This document shows, one piece after another, positions 45,376 to 52,127 of a stretch of DNA of 64,000 nucleotides (position 1 is its first letter; each line of letters opens with the position of its first letter). The stretch spans positions 62,001-126,000 of the forward strand of contig WBUK01000010.1 in NCBI GenBank assembly GCA_008933765.1. The letters are read 5' to 3'. A program made the translations under genes and the position numbers. Under the pieces are notes generated by a model. That model saw only the letters and a list, made by a program, of their open reading frames with translations. It was not told the origin of the DNA and made no database searches. The stretch comes from Ignavibacteriaceae bacterium. GTDB lineage: Bacteria > Bacteroidota > Ignavibacteria > Ignavibacteriales > Ignavibacteriaceae.

Positions 45376-45784
45376 CCCGGCTACAAATCCGCCGGATTCA
45401 CACCCGTTTGAAATTGAATTAATCAGGAAGTGTGAGGAAATTTCGTTGTTACTCTCCGAAGAGGCAGACGCAGCAGAACCCCCTTTTACTCTTGAAACAG
45501 CACTGAACCCCAAAAATCAATATCACGCATTCGTAAGAATAATGCTTAACGGAAAGAAAGCCGGCGGGGTTAATGTCTTCTTCAGTCCGAAAAAACGGCG
45601 TTACACTATCACAACCGATAAATCGAAAGATGACGGCGTGAATTTGCTGTATGATATGATTAAAGAGAGAAAAAATGCGGAGAACAGCGAAAAAACACCC
45701 CTGGAGGTGATTCTTCCTCATACGGAGAAGGTGGTACCCAATCGGAATCGATATCTGCAGCAGGATTGGAATCGCTGTCAGTAA
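45356..45784 (+). CDS. Small protein, possible substrate-binding half of a split RNase H
   Basis: 142 residues in a frame that overlaps the BamA-like gene by 20 bases. The core HAFVRIMLNGKKAGGVNVFFSPKKRRYTI with the following DDGVNLLYDMIKE is strand-rich and basic, as would suit nucleic-acid binding. I do not recognise a named family with certainty. The frame-0 tail after residue 108 is out of character, whereas the minus-one frame continues as a Ser/Gly/Glu linker straight into the RNase H frame. I infer the two were one protein, now split by frameshift or joined by programmed frameshifting. Confidence 0.55.
   Translation: MSDSLFNPATNPPDSHPFEIELIRKCEEISLLLSEEADAAEPPFTLETALNPKNQYHAFVRIMLNGKKAGGVNVFFSPKKRRYTITTDKSKDDGVNLLYDMIKERKNAENSEKTPLEVILPHTEKVVPNRNRYLQQDWNRCQ
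45670..45676 (+). other. Candidate -1 slippery heptamer A-AAA-AAT
   Basis: In the frame of the 45356 gene the bases group as A AAA AAT, the X-XXY-YYZ form used for -1 slipping. A slip here enters the frame of the downstream RNase H without meeting a stop. A strong GGAGGTGA at 45703-45710 lies 27 bases further on. No clear downstream pseudoknot was traced. Confidence 0.35.
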
Positions 45785-46473
45785 TCGGGTTAGAATCACC
45801 ATCAAAGAATGAGCCCGAATCGCTTTTTAATGATCAATTAGCAACCTCATCCGATTCCACTATAAAAAGTCTTGAAGAACCAAAAAGCAACGCCGAACCA
45901 AAAGACAACGGTGAACCGGAAAACAACAGACTGCGAAAAAATATCAGCGAACCAAAAGACAACGGTGAACGAAAAAATATCAGCGAACCAAAAAGCCGGG
46001 AAAAACCCTTAACCGGTTATCATATTTTCACCGATGGTTCGTACAACGGCGAAGTTGCCTCAAGTGCTTTCGTATTGGTGAAAGATGGAGTAAAAATTTT
46101 CGAGAGTTTCGGGATTGTGGAAGACAGCCGGCATAGCTCGTCATACCAAATAATGGGTGAGTTTTCTGCCGTTATAATGGGGTTGCAAAAATGCACTGAA
46201 ATGGGTGTGAAATCTGCAACCATCCATTATGACCTTGCCCTTATCGGCGGAATTGCCACCGGCAAATATCAGGCGAAAGCTGAGGTTTCGCGCTATTTCA
46301 GAAACGAGCTCGCTAAGTTTAACAGTCTTAACCTCGATATCGCCTGGAATAAAGTGAAAGCTCATAGCGGGGTGAAATGGAACGAACTTGCGGATAAACT
46401 CGCAAATCTGGCTTTTAAAAAAAATGAGGAACTTTCTCTTGAAGAATTTCTCAGAAAAGATTTCGGCGGGTAA
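45766..46473 (+). CDS. RNase H-like ribonuclease (type HI)
   Basis: A 235-residue frame whose last 150 residues are an RNase HI domain: FTDGSYNG (first Asp), MGEFSAVIMGL (Glu), IHYDLALIGG (second Asp) and WNELADKLANLAF (third Asp), with KVKAHSG before the last. All four catalytic acids are present. It should cleave RNA of RNA-DNA hybrids. The first 80 residues are a charged linker with repeated EPKDNGE/KNISEPK. The only starts before the domain are poor: TTG at 45766 has no well-spaced ribosome site. The open frame continues upstream into the 45356 gene, hence the split or frameshift idea. Confidence 0.8.
   Translation: MESLSVIGLESPSKNEPESLFNDQLATSSDSTIKSLEEPKSNAEPKDNGEPENNRLRKNISEPKDNGERKNISEPKSREKPLTGYHIFTDGSYNGEVASSAFVLVKDGVKIFESFGIVEDSRHSSSYQIMGEFSAVIMGLQKCTEMGVKSATIHYDLALIGGIATGKYQAKAEVSRYFRNELAKFNSLNLDIAWNKVKAHSGVKWNELADKLANLAFKKNEELSLEEFLRKDFGG
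45894..46000 (+). repeat. In-frame repeats in the RNase H linker
   Basis: CGAACCAAAAGACAACGGTG occurs at 45894 and 45948, and CGAACCAAAAAG at 45984; the last two are 36 bases apart and share AAAAAATATCAG before them. All spacings are multiples of three. They encode EPKDNGE...KNISEPK. Confidence 0.85.
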
Positions 46474-46731
46474 AGTGCTCTTGCCGGAGATATCTCATTA
46501 CTTCAATATCCCTCTCTGCTGCCAATTCTTCTAATAAGTTCTAAAAAAATTACGGTTGGGTATTGAATTTGATGAATCACACCGGGGCAGTTCTTCTTAT
46601 AACTAAAAACTTATAACTACAAAAAGTCAGGAACTTTTTTCTGACCCAAACAGTCTAATATTTTACAAACGGAAATTTTTGTGATTTCACTAACAATCCT
46701 GCGCTTTTCACACCGTTCTGTTTGCCTTATT
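46474..46731. other. Gap after the RNase H gene
   Basis: No gene. A weak hairpin (GTCAG ... CTGAC with an A/T-rich loop, near 46627-46645) might end the RNase H transcript. The rest is AT-rich and featureless. Confidence 0.45.
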
Positions 46732-46762
46732 TTTGCTTTTAACGAAAAATTATCGTATTTTG
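46732..46762 (+). promoter_or_regulatory. Bacteroidota-type promoter before the 82-residue protein
   Basis: TTTG at 46732-46735, 20 bases, then TATTTTG at 46756-46762 (one off from TAnnTTTG). Transcription would start near 46770, leaving a leader of about 120 bases before the ATG at 46894. Confidence 0.45.
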
Positions 46763-46893
46763 CAACAGAAAAATCGGAGTATTTATAATTTCTTAGCTAC
46801 ACAATTTATTTCCCGGACTACAGTTCTGTACCACAGACACTGGTTGTTACGCTTGGTTTTATTTTATTTATTCATTAATTCATTGGAGTAGCG

Positions 46894-47142
46894 ATGACAG
46901 ACAGAATTATAAAGATCGAAAACCCGTTATCTGATCTCATCTCAGATGAGATTTACGAACTTCTTTCGAGCCATAATTTGATCGACGAAAAAGCAGTTCG
47001 TGATTACCAGATAAGAAAGAAATTTAAACAGTTAAGAGCGGGTAAAGTATCTGCAGGCGATGCGATTGATACTATTCGTGAAGAATATCCTTACCTGCAG
47101 TTTGATACTATCAGAAAAATTGTTTATCAAATTAGTAAATAA
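46894..47142 (+). CDS. Conserved-looking 82-residue protein, unknown
   Basis: Starts MTDRIIKIENPLSDLISDEIYELL and ends YLQFDTIRKIVYQISK. It is predicted all-helical with an acidic N-terminus and a basic middle (YQIRKKFKQLRAGK). TGGAG lies 9 bases before the ATG, and the gene has its own promoter-like site and a strong terminator, so it is probably real and separately expressed. No family recognised; a small nucleic-acid or protein-binding regulator is possible. Confidence 0.7.
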   Translation: MTDRIIKIENPLSDLISDEIYELLSSHNLIDEKAVRDYQIRKKFKQLRAGKVSAGDAIDTIREEYPYLQFDTIRKIVYQISK

Positions 47143-47250
47143 TTTGGTTTTCTCCCCGTTAGTACATATATTTTCGGGGTGTTTGAAAATTATTTGGTAT
47201 TGATTTTGTTCACTGGTTCTTCCCCTGACCGGTGAACCTAACTGACATAT

Positions 47251-47279
47251 GCCCGGCGAACCCCCTTGCCGGGCTTTTT
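47251..47279 (+). terminator. Rho-independent terminator after the 82-residue gene
   Basis: A perfect 7-bp stem GCCCGGC (47251-47257) and GCCGGGC (47268-47274) with a 10-base loop, followed by TTTTTA. It closes the single-gene transcript from 46894 just before the gene at 47298. Confidence 0.88.
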
Positions 47280-47297
47280 ATAATTATAGGTTATTAA

Positions 47298-47630
47298 ATG
47301 GCAAAAAAATTAGTCGCAAAATCCGGCTCAGCGAGAATTTCTTCCCGTTCTTCTGCTAAAAACATCCACCTCTGGAGGAGCCCTTCACCCTTTAATATTT
47401 ACTACTCGAACATTAACTATCTCTTTCTCGGAATTGGTGTCCTCGGGATTATTATCGGGTTCGTTCTCCTTTCCGCTAAACCATGGGATAACCCAAAGGC
47501 GCTATACTTCGCACCTCTGCTTTTAGTGGCTGCTTATGTTATCATTCTGCCGGTTTCACTGTTATTCTTCAAAGGTTCAAATTCAGATAAATCAACTGAT
47601 TCTGAAGAGGGTTCCGAAAAGGTTGAATAA
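47298..47630 (+). CDS. Two-helix membrane protein, DUF3098-like
   Basis: 110 residues: a basic N-terminus (AKKLVAKSGSARISSRSSAK), then two membrane helices (YLFLGIGVLGIIIGFVLLSA and YFAPLLLVAAYVIILPVSLLFF) separated by KPWDNPKAL, and an acidic tail. This resembles DUF3098 proteins common in Bacteroidota, often near cell division or undecaprenyl pyrophosphatase genes. Here it is followed within 3 bases by the microcompartment vertex-like gene and then dprA. Confidence 0.7.
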   Translation: MAKKLVAKSGSARISSRSSAKNIHLWRSPSPFNIYYSNINYLFLGIGVLGIIIGFVLLSAKPWDNPKALYFAPLLLVAAYVIILPVSLLFFKGSNSDKSTDSEEGSEKVE

Positions 47631-47633
47631 ATA

Positions 47634-47909
47634 ATGTTTCTGGCTAAAGTACACGGAAATGTTGTCTCTTCCGTTAAAAATCAAGAACTTAAGAGCCAGA
47701 AACTACTGCTCGTCCGGAAAATTGGGCTTGATGGTAAATTTTTGGATAGTAAAGACATCGTCGCCATCGATTTTGTCTCAGCAGGCCCCGGCGATACTGT
47801 GCTGGTTACTCAGGAGGGAGACGCCGTTCAGCAGATAATCAAAAACAAAAAAGCACCCGTGCACACCATCATCGTCGGTGTGGTCGATAAAATATCGGTT
47901 TCCTCCTGA
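47634..47909 (+). CDS. EutN/CcmL-type bacterial microcompartment vertex protein, orphan
   Basis: 91 residues with the EutN/CcmL pattern from end to end: MFLAKVHGNVVSSVKN, LKSQKLLLVRKIG, VAIDFVSAGPGDTVLVTQEGDA, and VHTIIVGVVDKISV. Members form pentamers that cap microcompartment corners. No BMC-hexamer shell gene or encapsulated enzyme occurs in the window; neighbours are a membrane protein (3 bases upstream) and dprA (61 bases downstream). Either shell genes lie elsewhere or the protein has another role. Confidence 0.85.
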   Translation: MFLAKVHGNVVSSVKNQELKSQKLLLVRKIGLDGKFLDSKDIVAIDFVSAGPGDTVLVTQEGDAVQQIIKNKKAPVHTIIVGVVDKISVSS

Positions 47910-47970
47910 GGCAATATAAGCGATTACCTGAAATTCTCTTCATAAATTTAAACTAACCACCGGAGCAGTG

Positions 47971-49098
47971 ATGACACCGATCCCGATTGACGAATATATT
48001 GCACTAAGAAGATTACTTAACAGCGCTCGAATCGGAATTGTCAGCGTGCGCGCAATGCTCGATCTTTTCGGCTCAGGTCTTAAAACTGCGGAAACCCCCG
48101 CTAAAGTCGTCGGCGAATCACTCCGATTGAACGAAGCGGCATACAAAGGCTTTATCGAGGGAGTTAATAACAGCGATTTCGACGAAGAATTTCGAAAAGA
48201 CTACGATTATATCCTCTCCATAGGTGGGGCTGTAATCAGTTACGGAAGCGAAAGTTACCCGGCGCAACTGGCAAACATTTATGACCCCCCTGTTTTGCTC
48301 AACATCATTGGTGAAATTTCAGAAAAAGACGAAAAATCGCTCGGAATTGTCGGCACCAGAACACCTACCCCATACGGCACCCGTATCGCCACTGATATTG
48401 CAACCGGCTTGGTCAACGAAAATTTCACAATCATCAGCGGGCTTGCCCGTGGAATCGACACAACTGCGCACAAGGCAACCCTTGCTGCCGGTGGCAGAAC
48501 CATTGCAGTGTTGGGGAGCGGGTTCAAAAACCTTTATCCACCGGAAAACCGAAAACTCGCTAAGGAAATTACAGAAAATAACGGCGCAATTATTACTGAA
48601 TACCCGCCTGCTGCAAAACCTGACGCAATTAACTTCCCGGCACGGAACCGGATAATAAGCGGGCTGGGTTTGGGGGTGCTTGTGGTTGAAGCTGCCGAAA
48701 AAGGCGGGGCTTTGCACACTGCTGCTTTTGCTAACGACCAGGGCAGAGCCGTCTTCGCTATCCCCGGCAACATTAACTCCAAAAAATCGGGCGGAACTAA
48801 CAGGCTCATTCAAAACGGTGAAGCTAAGTTAGTGATGGAGACCGACGATATTCTTGAAGAGCTAAACATCAAGCCGATCGATCGGGCAAATGCAGAACCT
48901 GAAGAACTTCCCACCCCGCCGGATCTTTCGATCTTCGAGGAAAAAATCTTCTCGGCGCTTGGGTTTCAACCGATTCATATCGATGAAATTTCCGCCGCAA
49001 CCGGTTTAAGCGTTTCAGAGTGCCTTAGCAACCTACTTTCTCTTGAACTGAAGGGCATAATCCGCCAGACACCCGGCAAAAACTTTGTGAAACGCTGA
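47971..49098 (+). CDS. dprA: DNA processing protein DprA
   Basis: A 375-residue DprA/Smf with an N-terminal helical region, the Rossmann core (LGIVGTRTPTPYGTRIA, ISGLARGIDTTAHKA, IAVLGSGFKNLYPPENRKLA, FPARNRIISGLGLGVLVVEA, AIPGNINSKKSGGTNRLI) and a C-terminal winged-helix-like part (IHIDEISAATGLSVSECLSN). DprA loads RecA on incoming single-stranded DNA in natural transformation. ATG 47971 is preferred to GTG 47968, having GGAG 5 bases upstream. After the stop, TGATCGGTTTTC is repeated at a 20-base spacing (49096 and 49116). Confidence 0.95.
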   Translation: MTPIPIDEYIALRRLLNSARIGIVSVRAMLDLFGSGLKTAETPAKVVGESLRLNEAAYKGFIEGVNNSDFDEEFRKDYDYILSIGGAVISYGSESYPAQLANIYDPPVLLNIIGEISEKDEKSLGIVGTRTPTPYGTRIATDIATGLVNENFTIISGLARGIDTTAHKATLAAGGRTIAVLGSGFKNLYPPENRKLAKEITENNGAIITEYPPAAKPDAINFPARNRIISGLGLGVLVVEAAEKGGALHTAAFANDQGRAVFAIPGNINSKKSGGTNRLIQNGEAKLVMETDDILEELNIKPIDRANAEPEELPTPPDLSIFEEKIFSALGFQPIHIDEISAATGLSVSECLSNLLSLELKGIIRQTPGKNFVKR

Positions 49099-49158
49099 TC
49101 GGTTTTCGCCGATTCTGATCGGTTTTCTCTGTTGTAGGTTTATAACACTAATCCAATC

Positions 49159-49231
49159 GGCGATATTATGCCATTGAACAAAATGGCAATATTGAGCCAC
49201 TAAACCTAAAGGTAATATTAAGTCACAAAAA
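49159..49231 (+). repeat. 26-bp tandem array ending at the start codon of the MlaF-like gene
   Basis: Units start at 49159, 49185 and 49211: GGCGATATTATGCCATTGAA, GGCAATATTGAGCCACTAAA and GGTAATATTAAGTCACAAAA, in exact 26-base phase. The third is cut by the ATG at 49232. Confidence 0.82.
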
Positions 49232-49960
49232 ATGATCGTAATTGATAATATTTATAAAAGTTTCAACCACAATCAGGTTCTGCGCGGGCTTAGCCTGACC
49301 ATCAACAAAGGTGAGGCGCTTGCGGTTATAGGCCGTTCGGGGTGCGGGAAGTCAGTTCTGTTGAAACATATTATCGGTCTGTTAAAACCGGATTCCGGAA
49401 CCGTTACCGTTGAAGGTTCCGATATTGGCAAAATTAAACAAAAGGAACTTTATCAACTGCGGAAAAAGTTCGGTTTCCTCTTCCAGGGTGCCGCACTTTT
49501 CGATTCGATGACAGTGGGTGAAAATGTTGCACTTCCTCTTATCGAAGGGGATGAAAAAATTTCTCAAACTGAAATTGACCGTACCGTGGCTGAAAAGCTT
49601 GAATTGGTGGGTTTGCCGGGAATCGAAAACCTAAAACCCGCGGAACTTTCCGGCGGTATGAAAAAAAGAGTCGGCTTAGCCCGTGCTCTGGTAACACAGC
49701 CGGAATATATTCTTTATGACGAACCCACAACAGGGTTAGACCCAATAATGAGCCAATCAATCGATAACCTGATTAAAGACCTGAGCATTAAATTGAATGT
49801 CACGGCAATAGTTGTTACTCACGATATGATCAGCGTGAACATCGTGGCTGAAAGAGTGGCTATGCTGCACGAAGGAAAAACCTACTTCACAGGCTCACCG
49901 GAAGAATTGCTGAACTCAGAGGATGAAGTAATACAGGATTTTATAGCCCGCACGAAATAA
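49232..49960 (+). CDS. ABC transporter ATP-binding protein (MlaF-like)
   Basis: A 242-residue ABC ATPase: Walker A GRSGCGKSVLLKHI, Q-loop FLFQGAALFDSMTV, signature LSGGMKKRVGLARAL, Walker B YILYDEPTTGLDP, and the switch VVTHDM. The GMKKRVGLARA signature and QGAALFDSMTV place it with MlaF/Ttg2A, which drives phospholipid transport between membranes. No MlaE permease or MlaD is adjacent. After the stop GCAGTTGCT occurs twice (49964 and 49983). Confidence 0.9.
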   Translation: MIVIDNIYKSFNHNQVLRGLSLTINKGEALAVIGRSGCGKSVLLKHIIGLLKPDSGTVTVEGSDIGKIKQKELYQLRKKFGFLFQGAALFDSMTVGENVALPLIEGDEKISQTEIDRTVAEKLELVGLPGIENLKPAELSGGMKKRVGLARALVTQPEYILYDEPTTGLDPIMSQSIDNLIKDLSIKLNVTAIVVTHDMISVNIVAERVAMLHEGKTYFTGSPEELLNSEDEVIQDFIARTK

Positions 49961-50084
49961 TTTGCAGTTGCTCTTTCATTTCGCAGTTGCTTAACTTCAC
50001 CGCTTTTCAAAATCTAAAAGCAACATTTCACCTTAACTTAACCTGCAATTTTCCAAAAAGAATGAAGATATTTACTATTTTCTT

Positions 50085-50116
50085 TTTGGTTTTTCCCGTT
50101 ACAAACCGTATATTAA
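50085..50116 (+). promoter_or_regulatory. Promoter-like site for rpmB
   Basis: TTTG at 50085-50088, 20 bases, then TATATTAA at 50109-50116, which matches the TA and TT of the Bacteroidota TAnnTTTG element but not the final G. It lies about 45 bases before the rpmB start. Confidence 0.4.
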
Positions 50117-50161
50117 CAAACTGTTTTCGTTTTTTTTTGAGGAAGACCCAGGAGTTTTATT

Positions 50162-50401
50162 ATGTCAAGGACTTGCCAAGTTACCGGAATTAAACCAAGG
50201 TACGGCAGCAACATTTCACACGCTAACAACCACACTAAAAGAAGATTCTTACCGAACCTTCAAACCAAAAGAATTTGGGTTCAGGAACTCAACAGGTTCG
50301 TTACTGTGAAACTTACTGCTAAGGCGCTTAAAACTGTTGCTAAAAACGGCACTGCCGTTATTGCACAGCTCGTTAGAGAGAAAAAGATTAAGGTCAGATA
50401 A
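50162..50401 (+). CDS. rpmB: 50S ribosomal protein L28
   Basis: 79 residues with the L28 opening [20 protein letters not shown], then [18 protein letters not shown] and the [12 protein letters not shown] block. The cysteine CQVTG is retained but the second zinc site is not obvious. AGGAG precedes the ATG. L33, often next to L28, is not here; a terminator follows at once. Confidence 0.96.
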   Translation: MSRTCQVTGIKPRYGSNISHANNHTKRRFLPNLQTKRIWVQELNRFVTVKLTAKALKTVAKNGTAVIAQLVREKKIKVR

Positions 50402-50432
50402 TATCTGTTTACTCTCACCTTAGAGATTTTTG

Positions 50433-50466
50433 AAAGACCGTCCGTTTGGCGGTCTTTTTTTGTTTT
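50433..50466 (+). terminator. Rho-independent terminator after rpmB
   Basis: AAAGACCG (50433-50440) pairs with CGGTCTTT (50450-50457) around a 9-base loop and runs into a long T tract. It ends the single-gene rpmB transcript. Confidence 0.92.
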
Positions 50467-50527
50467 TTTCGTATTAAGATTATGTGTACATTTTTAGGCT
50501 GAATTATTTTATTTTTGACGAGATTTG

Positions 50528-51256
50528 ATGAAAAATATTGTCCATTCAAAATGGTACCAGACAGTCCTGTTTTTGCTGATGACCGCAGTGATCATCGCAG
50601 GGATCGGCTTCCCCATCGTACAAAAGCCAACCGCATGGTACGAGTTTCCCTACATCCCCGGGCTTGAAGAAAACGCCCGTATAATATTCTTCCATGTGCC
50701 AAGCTCCTGGTTAGCCACCGTAGCTTTCCTGATGGCAACTATTTACAGTATAAAATATTTACTGAAAAAGCGTTTGGAAGATGACATGAAAGCTTTCACC
50801 TCAATTCAACTTGGTATGGTTTTCGTTATTCTTGCAACAATCACCGGCTCAATCTGGGCGAAATTCGCCTGGGGCTCTTTTTGGCATTGGGACCCCCGGG
50901 AAACCAGCATCTTCGCACTGTTGCTTATCTACGGTGCCCTTTTTGCCCTCCGTTCTGCTATTGAAAATGAGGAAAAAAAAGCCACTCTTTCGGCTGTTTA
51001 TAACATAATTGTTTTTGTTACAGTACCCTTCTTTATATTTATTATGCCGCGTATCATGGCCGGGTTGCACCCCGGAAGTGCTGATGACACCAATTCAGGA
51101 CCCGTGGTTAACTTCAAAATGAACGGCAATATGCAGTTGATCTTCTATTTGTCGCTAATTGCTTTCAGCATGCTGTACGCATGGATGTGGGTGTTGGGTG
51201 CGCGCTCGATGAAAATGTTGTATAATGTTAGAAAACAAAAATTTTATAACGAATAA
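50528..51256 (+). CDS. ccmC: Cytochrome c maturation haem-handling membrane protein CcmC/CcsA-like
   Basis: 242 residues with six hydrophobic helices and the tryptophan-rich haem-binding motif WGSFWHWDPRETS between helices, plus periplasmic histidines (IIFFHVPSSWLATVA, GLHPGS). CcmC passes haem to CcmE. ATG 50528 follows an in-frame TTG by one codon. An exact TAnnTTTG (TATTTTTG, 50510-50517) lies only 10 bases upstream but has no partner -33 box. It begins the ccmC-ccmD-ccmE-ccmF row. Confidence 0.92.
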   Translation: MKNIVHSKWYQTVLFLLMTAVIIAGIGFPIVQKPTAWYEFPYIPGLEENARIIFFHVPSSWLATVAFLMATIYSIKYLLKKRLEDDMKAFTSIQLGMVFVILATITGSIWAKFAWGSFWHWDPRETSIFALLLIYGALFALRSAIENEEKKATLSAVYNIIVFVTVPFFIFIMPRIMAGLHPGSADDTNSGPVVNFKMNGNMQLIFYLSLIAFSMLYAWMWVLGARSMKMLYNVRKQKFYNE

Positions 51257-51298
51257 AAGAACTTAAAAACGAAATTTTAAACGGATAAGGATACGACA

Positions 51299-51433
51299 AT
51301 GGATTTCTTTTCGGAAAATGCTTTATATATTGTCATGGTAATCGTTTTACTTACCTGGGGAGGAATTTTTTCCTTCCTGGCTGTGTTAGATAAAAGACTA
51401 AAAGACCTGCAACGGGAAATAAAGGAGAATTAA
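51299..51433 (+). CDS. CcmD-like small membrane protein
   Basis: A 44-residue protein: MDFFSENALYIVMVIVLLTW, one membrane helix, then a basic amphipathic tail (LDKRLKDLQREIKEN). Size, topology and place between ccmC and ccmE fit CcmD, which releases holo-CcmE from the CcmABCD complex. AAGGA lies 7 bases before the ATG; the stop is 2 bases before the ccmE ATG. Confidence 0.8.
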   Translation: MDFFSENALYIVMVIVLLTWGGIFSFLAVLDKRLKDLQREIKEN

Positions 51434-51435
51434 TT

Positions 51436-51873
51436 ATGCCTGAAAAAACTTTTATGCAAAAGAACGGAAGATTCGTGATCGGCGGTGGTATTATCGTGGT
51501 TTTCCTCGTTTTTATGGGTTATTTTTTCACTCAAAGCAGTATCGGCTACGAAGAAAGCTTAGCCAAGGTTAAAGAGTCCGGCAAGACCGTGCGCGCTACC
51601 GGCTCGTGGGTGAAAGAAAAAAAATATGAGTACAAAAACAAAGTGTTCTCTTTTTATATGAAGGACGAAACCGGCAACGAAATGAAAGTTGTTTACCAAG
51701 GCGCAATACCGAACAATTTTGAGTCCGCTACCAGTGTAGTAGTAACCGGAAAGTTCGTCGGCGATGTCTTTGAAGCAAAAGATATTCTTACGAAATGCCC
51801 ATCGAAATATGAAGGAAGTGATGCACCTCCGGGAGCCGGGCACCCGGACGGAATAACCAAAAGCGCTAACTAA
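51436..51873 (+). CDS. ccmE: Cytochrome c maturation haem chaperone CcmE, Cys-type
   Basis: 145 residues: one N-terminal helix (RFVIGGGIIVVFLVFMGYFF) and a periplasmic OB-fold. The haem-attachment site at Cys121 to Tyr125 reads LTKCPSKYEG, i.e. C-x3-Y in place of the usual H-x3-Y. Cys-type CcmE proteins are known in archaea and Desulfovibrio-like bacteria. AAGGAG precedes the ATG. CcmA, CcmB, CcmG and CcmH are absent from the window. Confidence 0.93.
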   Translation: MPEKTFMQKNGRFVIGGGIIVVFLVFMGYFFTQSSIGYEESLAKVKESGKTVRATGSWVKEKKYEYKNKVFSFYMKDETGNEMKVVYQGAIPNNFESATSVVVTGKFVGDVFEAKDILTKCPSKYEGSDAPPGAGHPDGITKSAN

Positions 51874-52042
51874 GCACCCTTTAACGGTGCACACTGCGGT
51901 TAATTTGCTTTTCTTTACCATTATTTGGCTTTGAAGTGGCACTGTGTGGCGAAAAATTGGCAGCATTTGGTTATTAATCAGCACCGTTTAACTTTGAATC
52001 AGCATTGTTTGCCTGTAAGTTAGCACCATCTTGCTTTCAAAA
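51873..52042 (+). repeat. 21-bp periodic array between ccmE and ccmF
   Basis: Eight units, seven in 21-base phase and one of 23 (51894-51916). Units at 51873, 51917, 51938, 51959, 51980, 52001 and 52022 include AGCACCGTTTAACTTTGAAT, AGCATTGTTTGCCTGTAAGT and ACCATTATTTGGCTTTGAAG. The first unit starts at the last base of the ccmE stop codon. Confidence 0.85.
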
Positions 52043-52127
52043 AACTTCAGATAAATTTTGCAACCGGGAATAAACGCAGGGAATTTCGAACTCTTTGAAA
52101 ATTAACCCTTAACAAAGGAGACACACT

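Noticed and set aside
48319-48813. A 164-codon minus-strand frame opposite dprA
   Set aside because: Shadow of dprA with Cys/Ser-rich composition and no recognisable domain or ribosome site.
30123-52042. Plasmid-type iterons or a replication origin in the 16-21 bp arrays
   Set aside because: Each array has a different unit, none is next to a rep or dnaA gene, and no DnaA-box cluster was seen.
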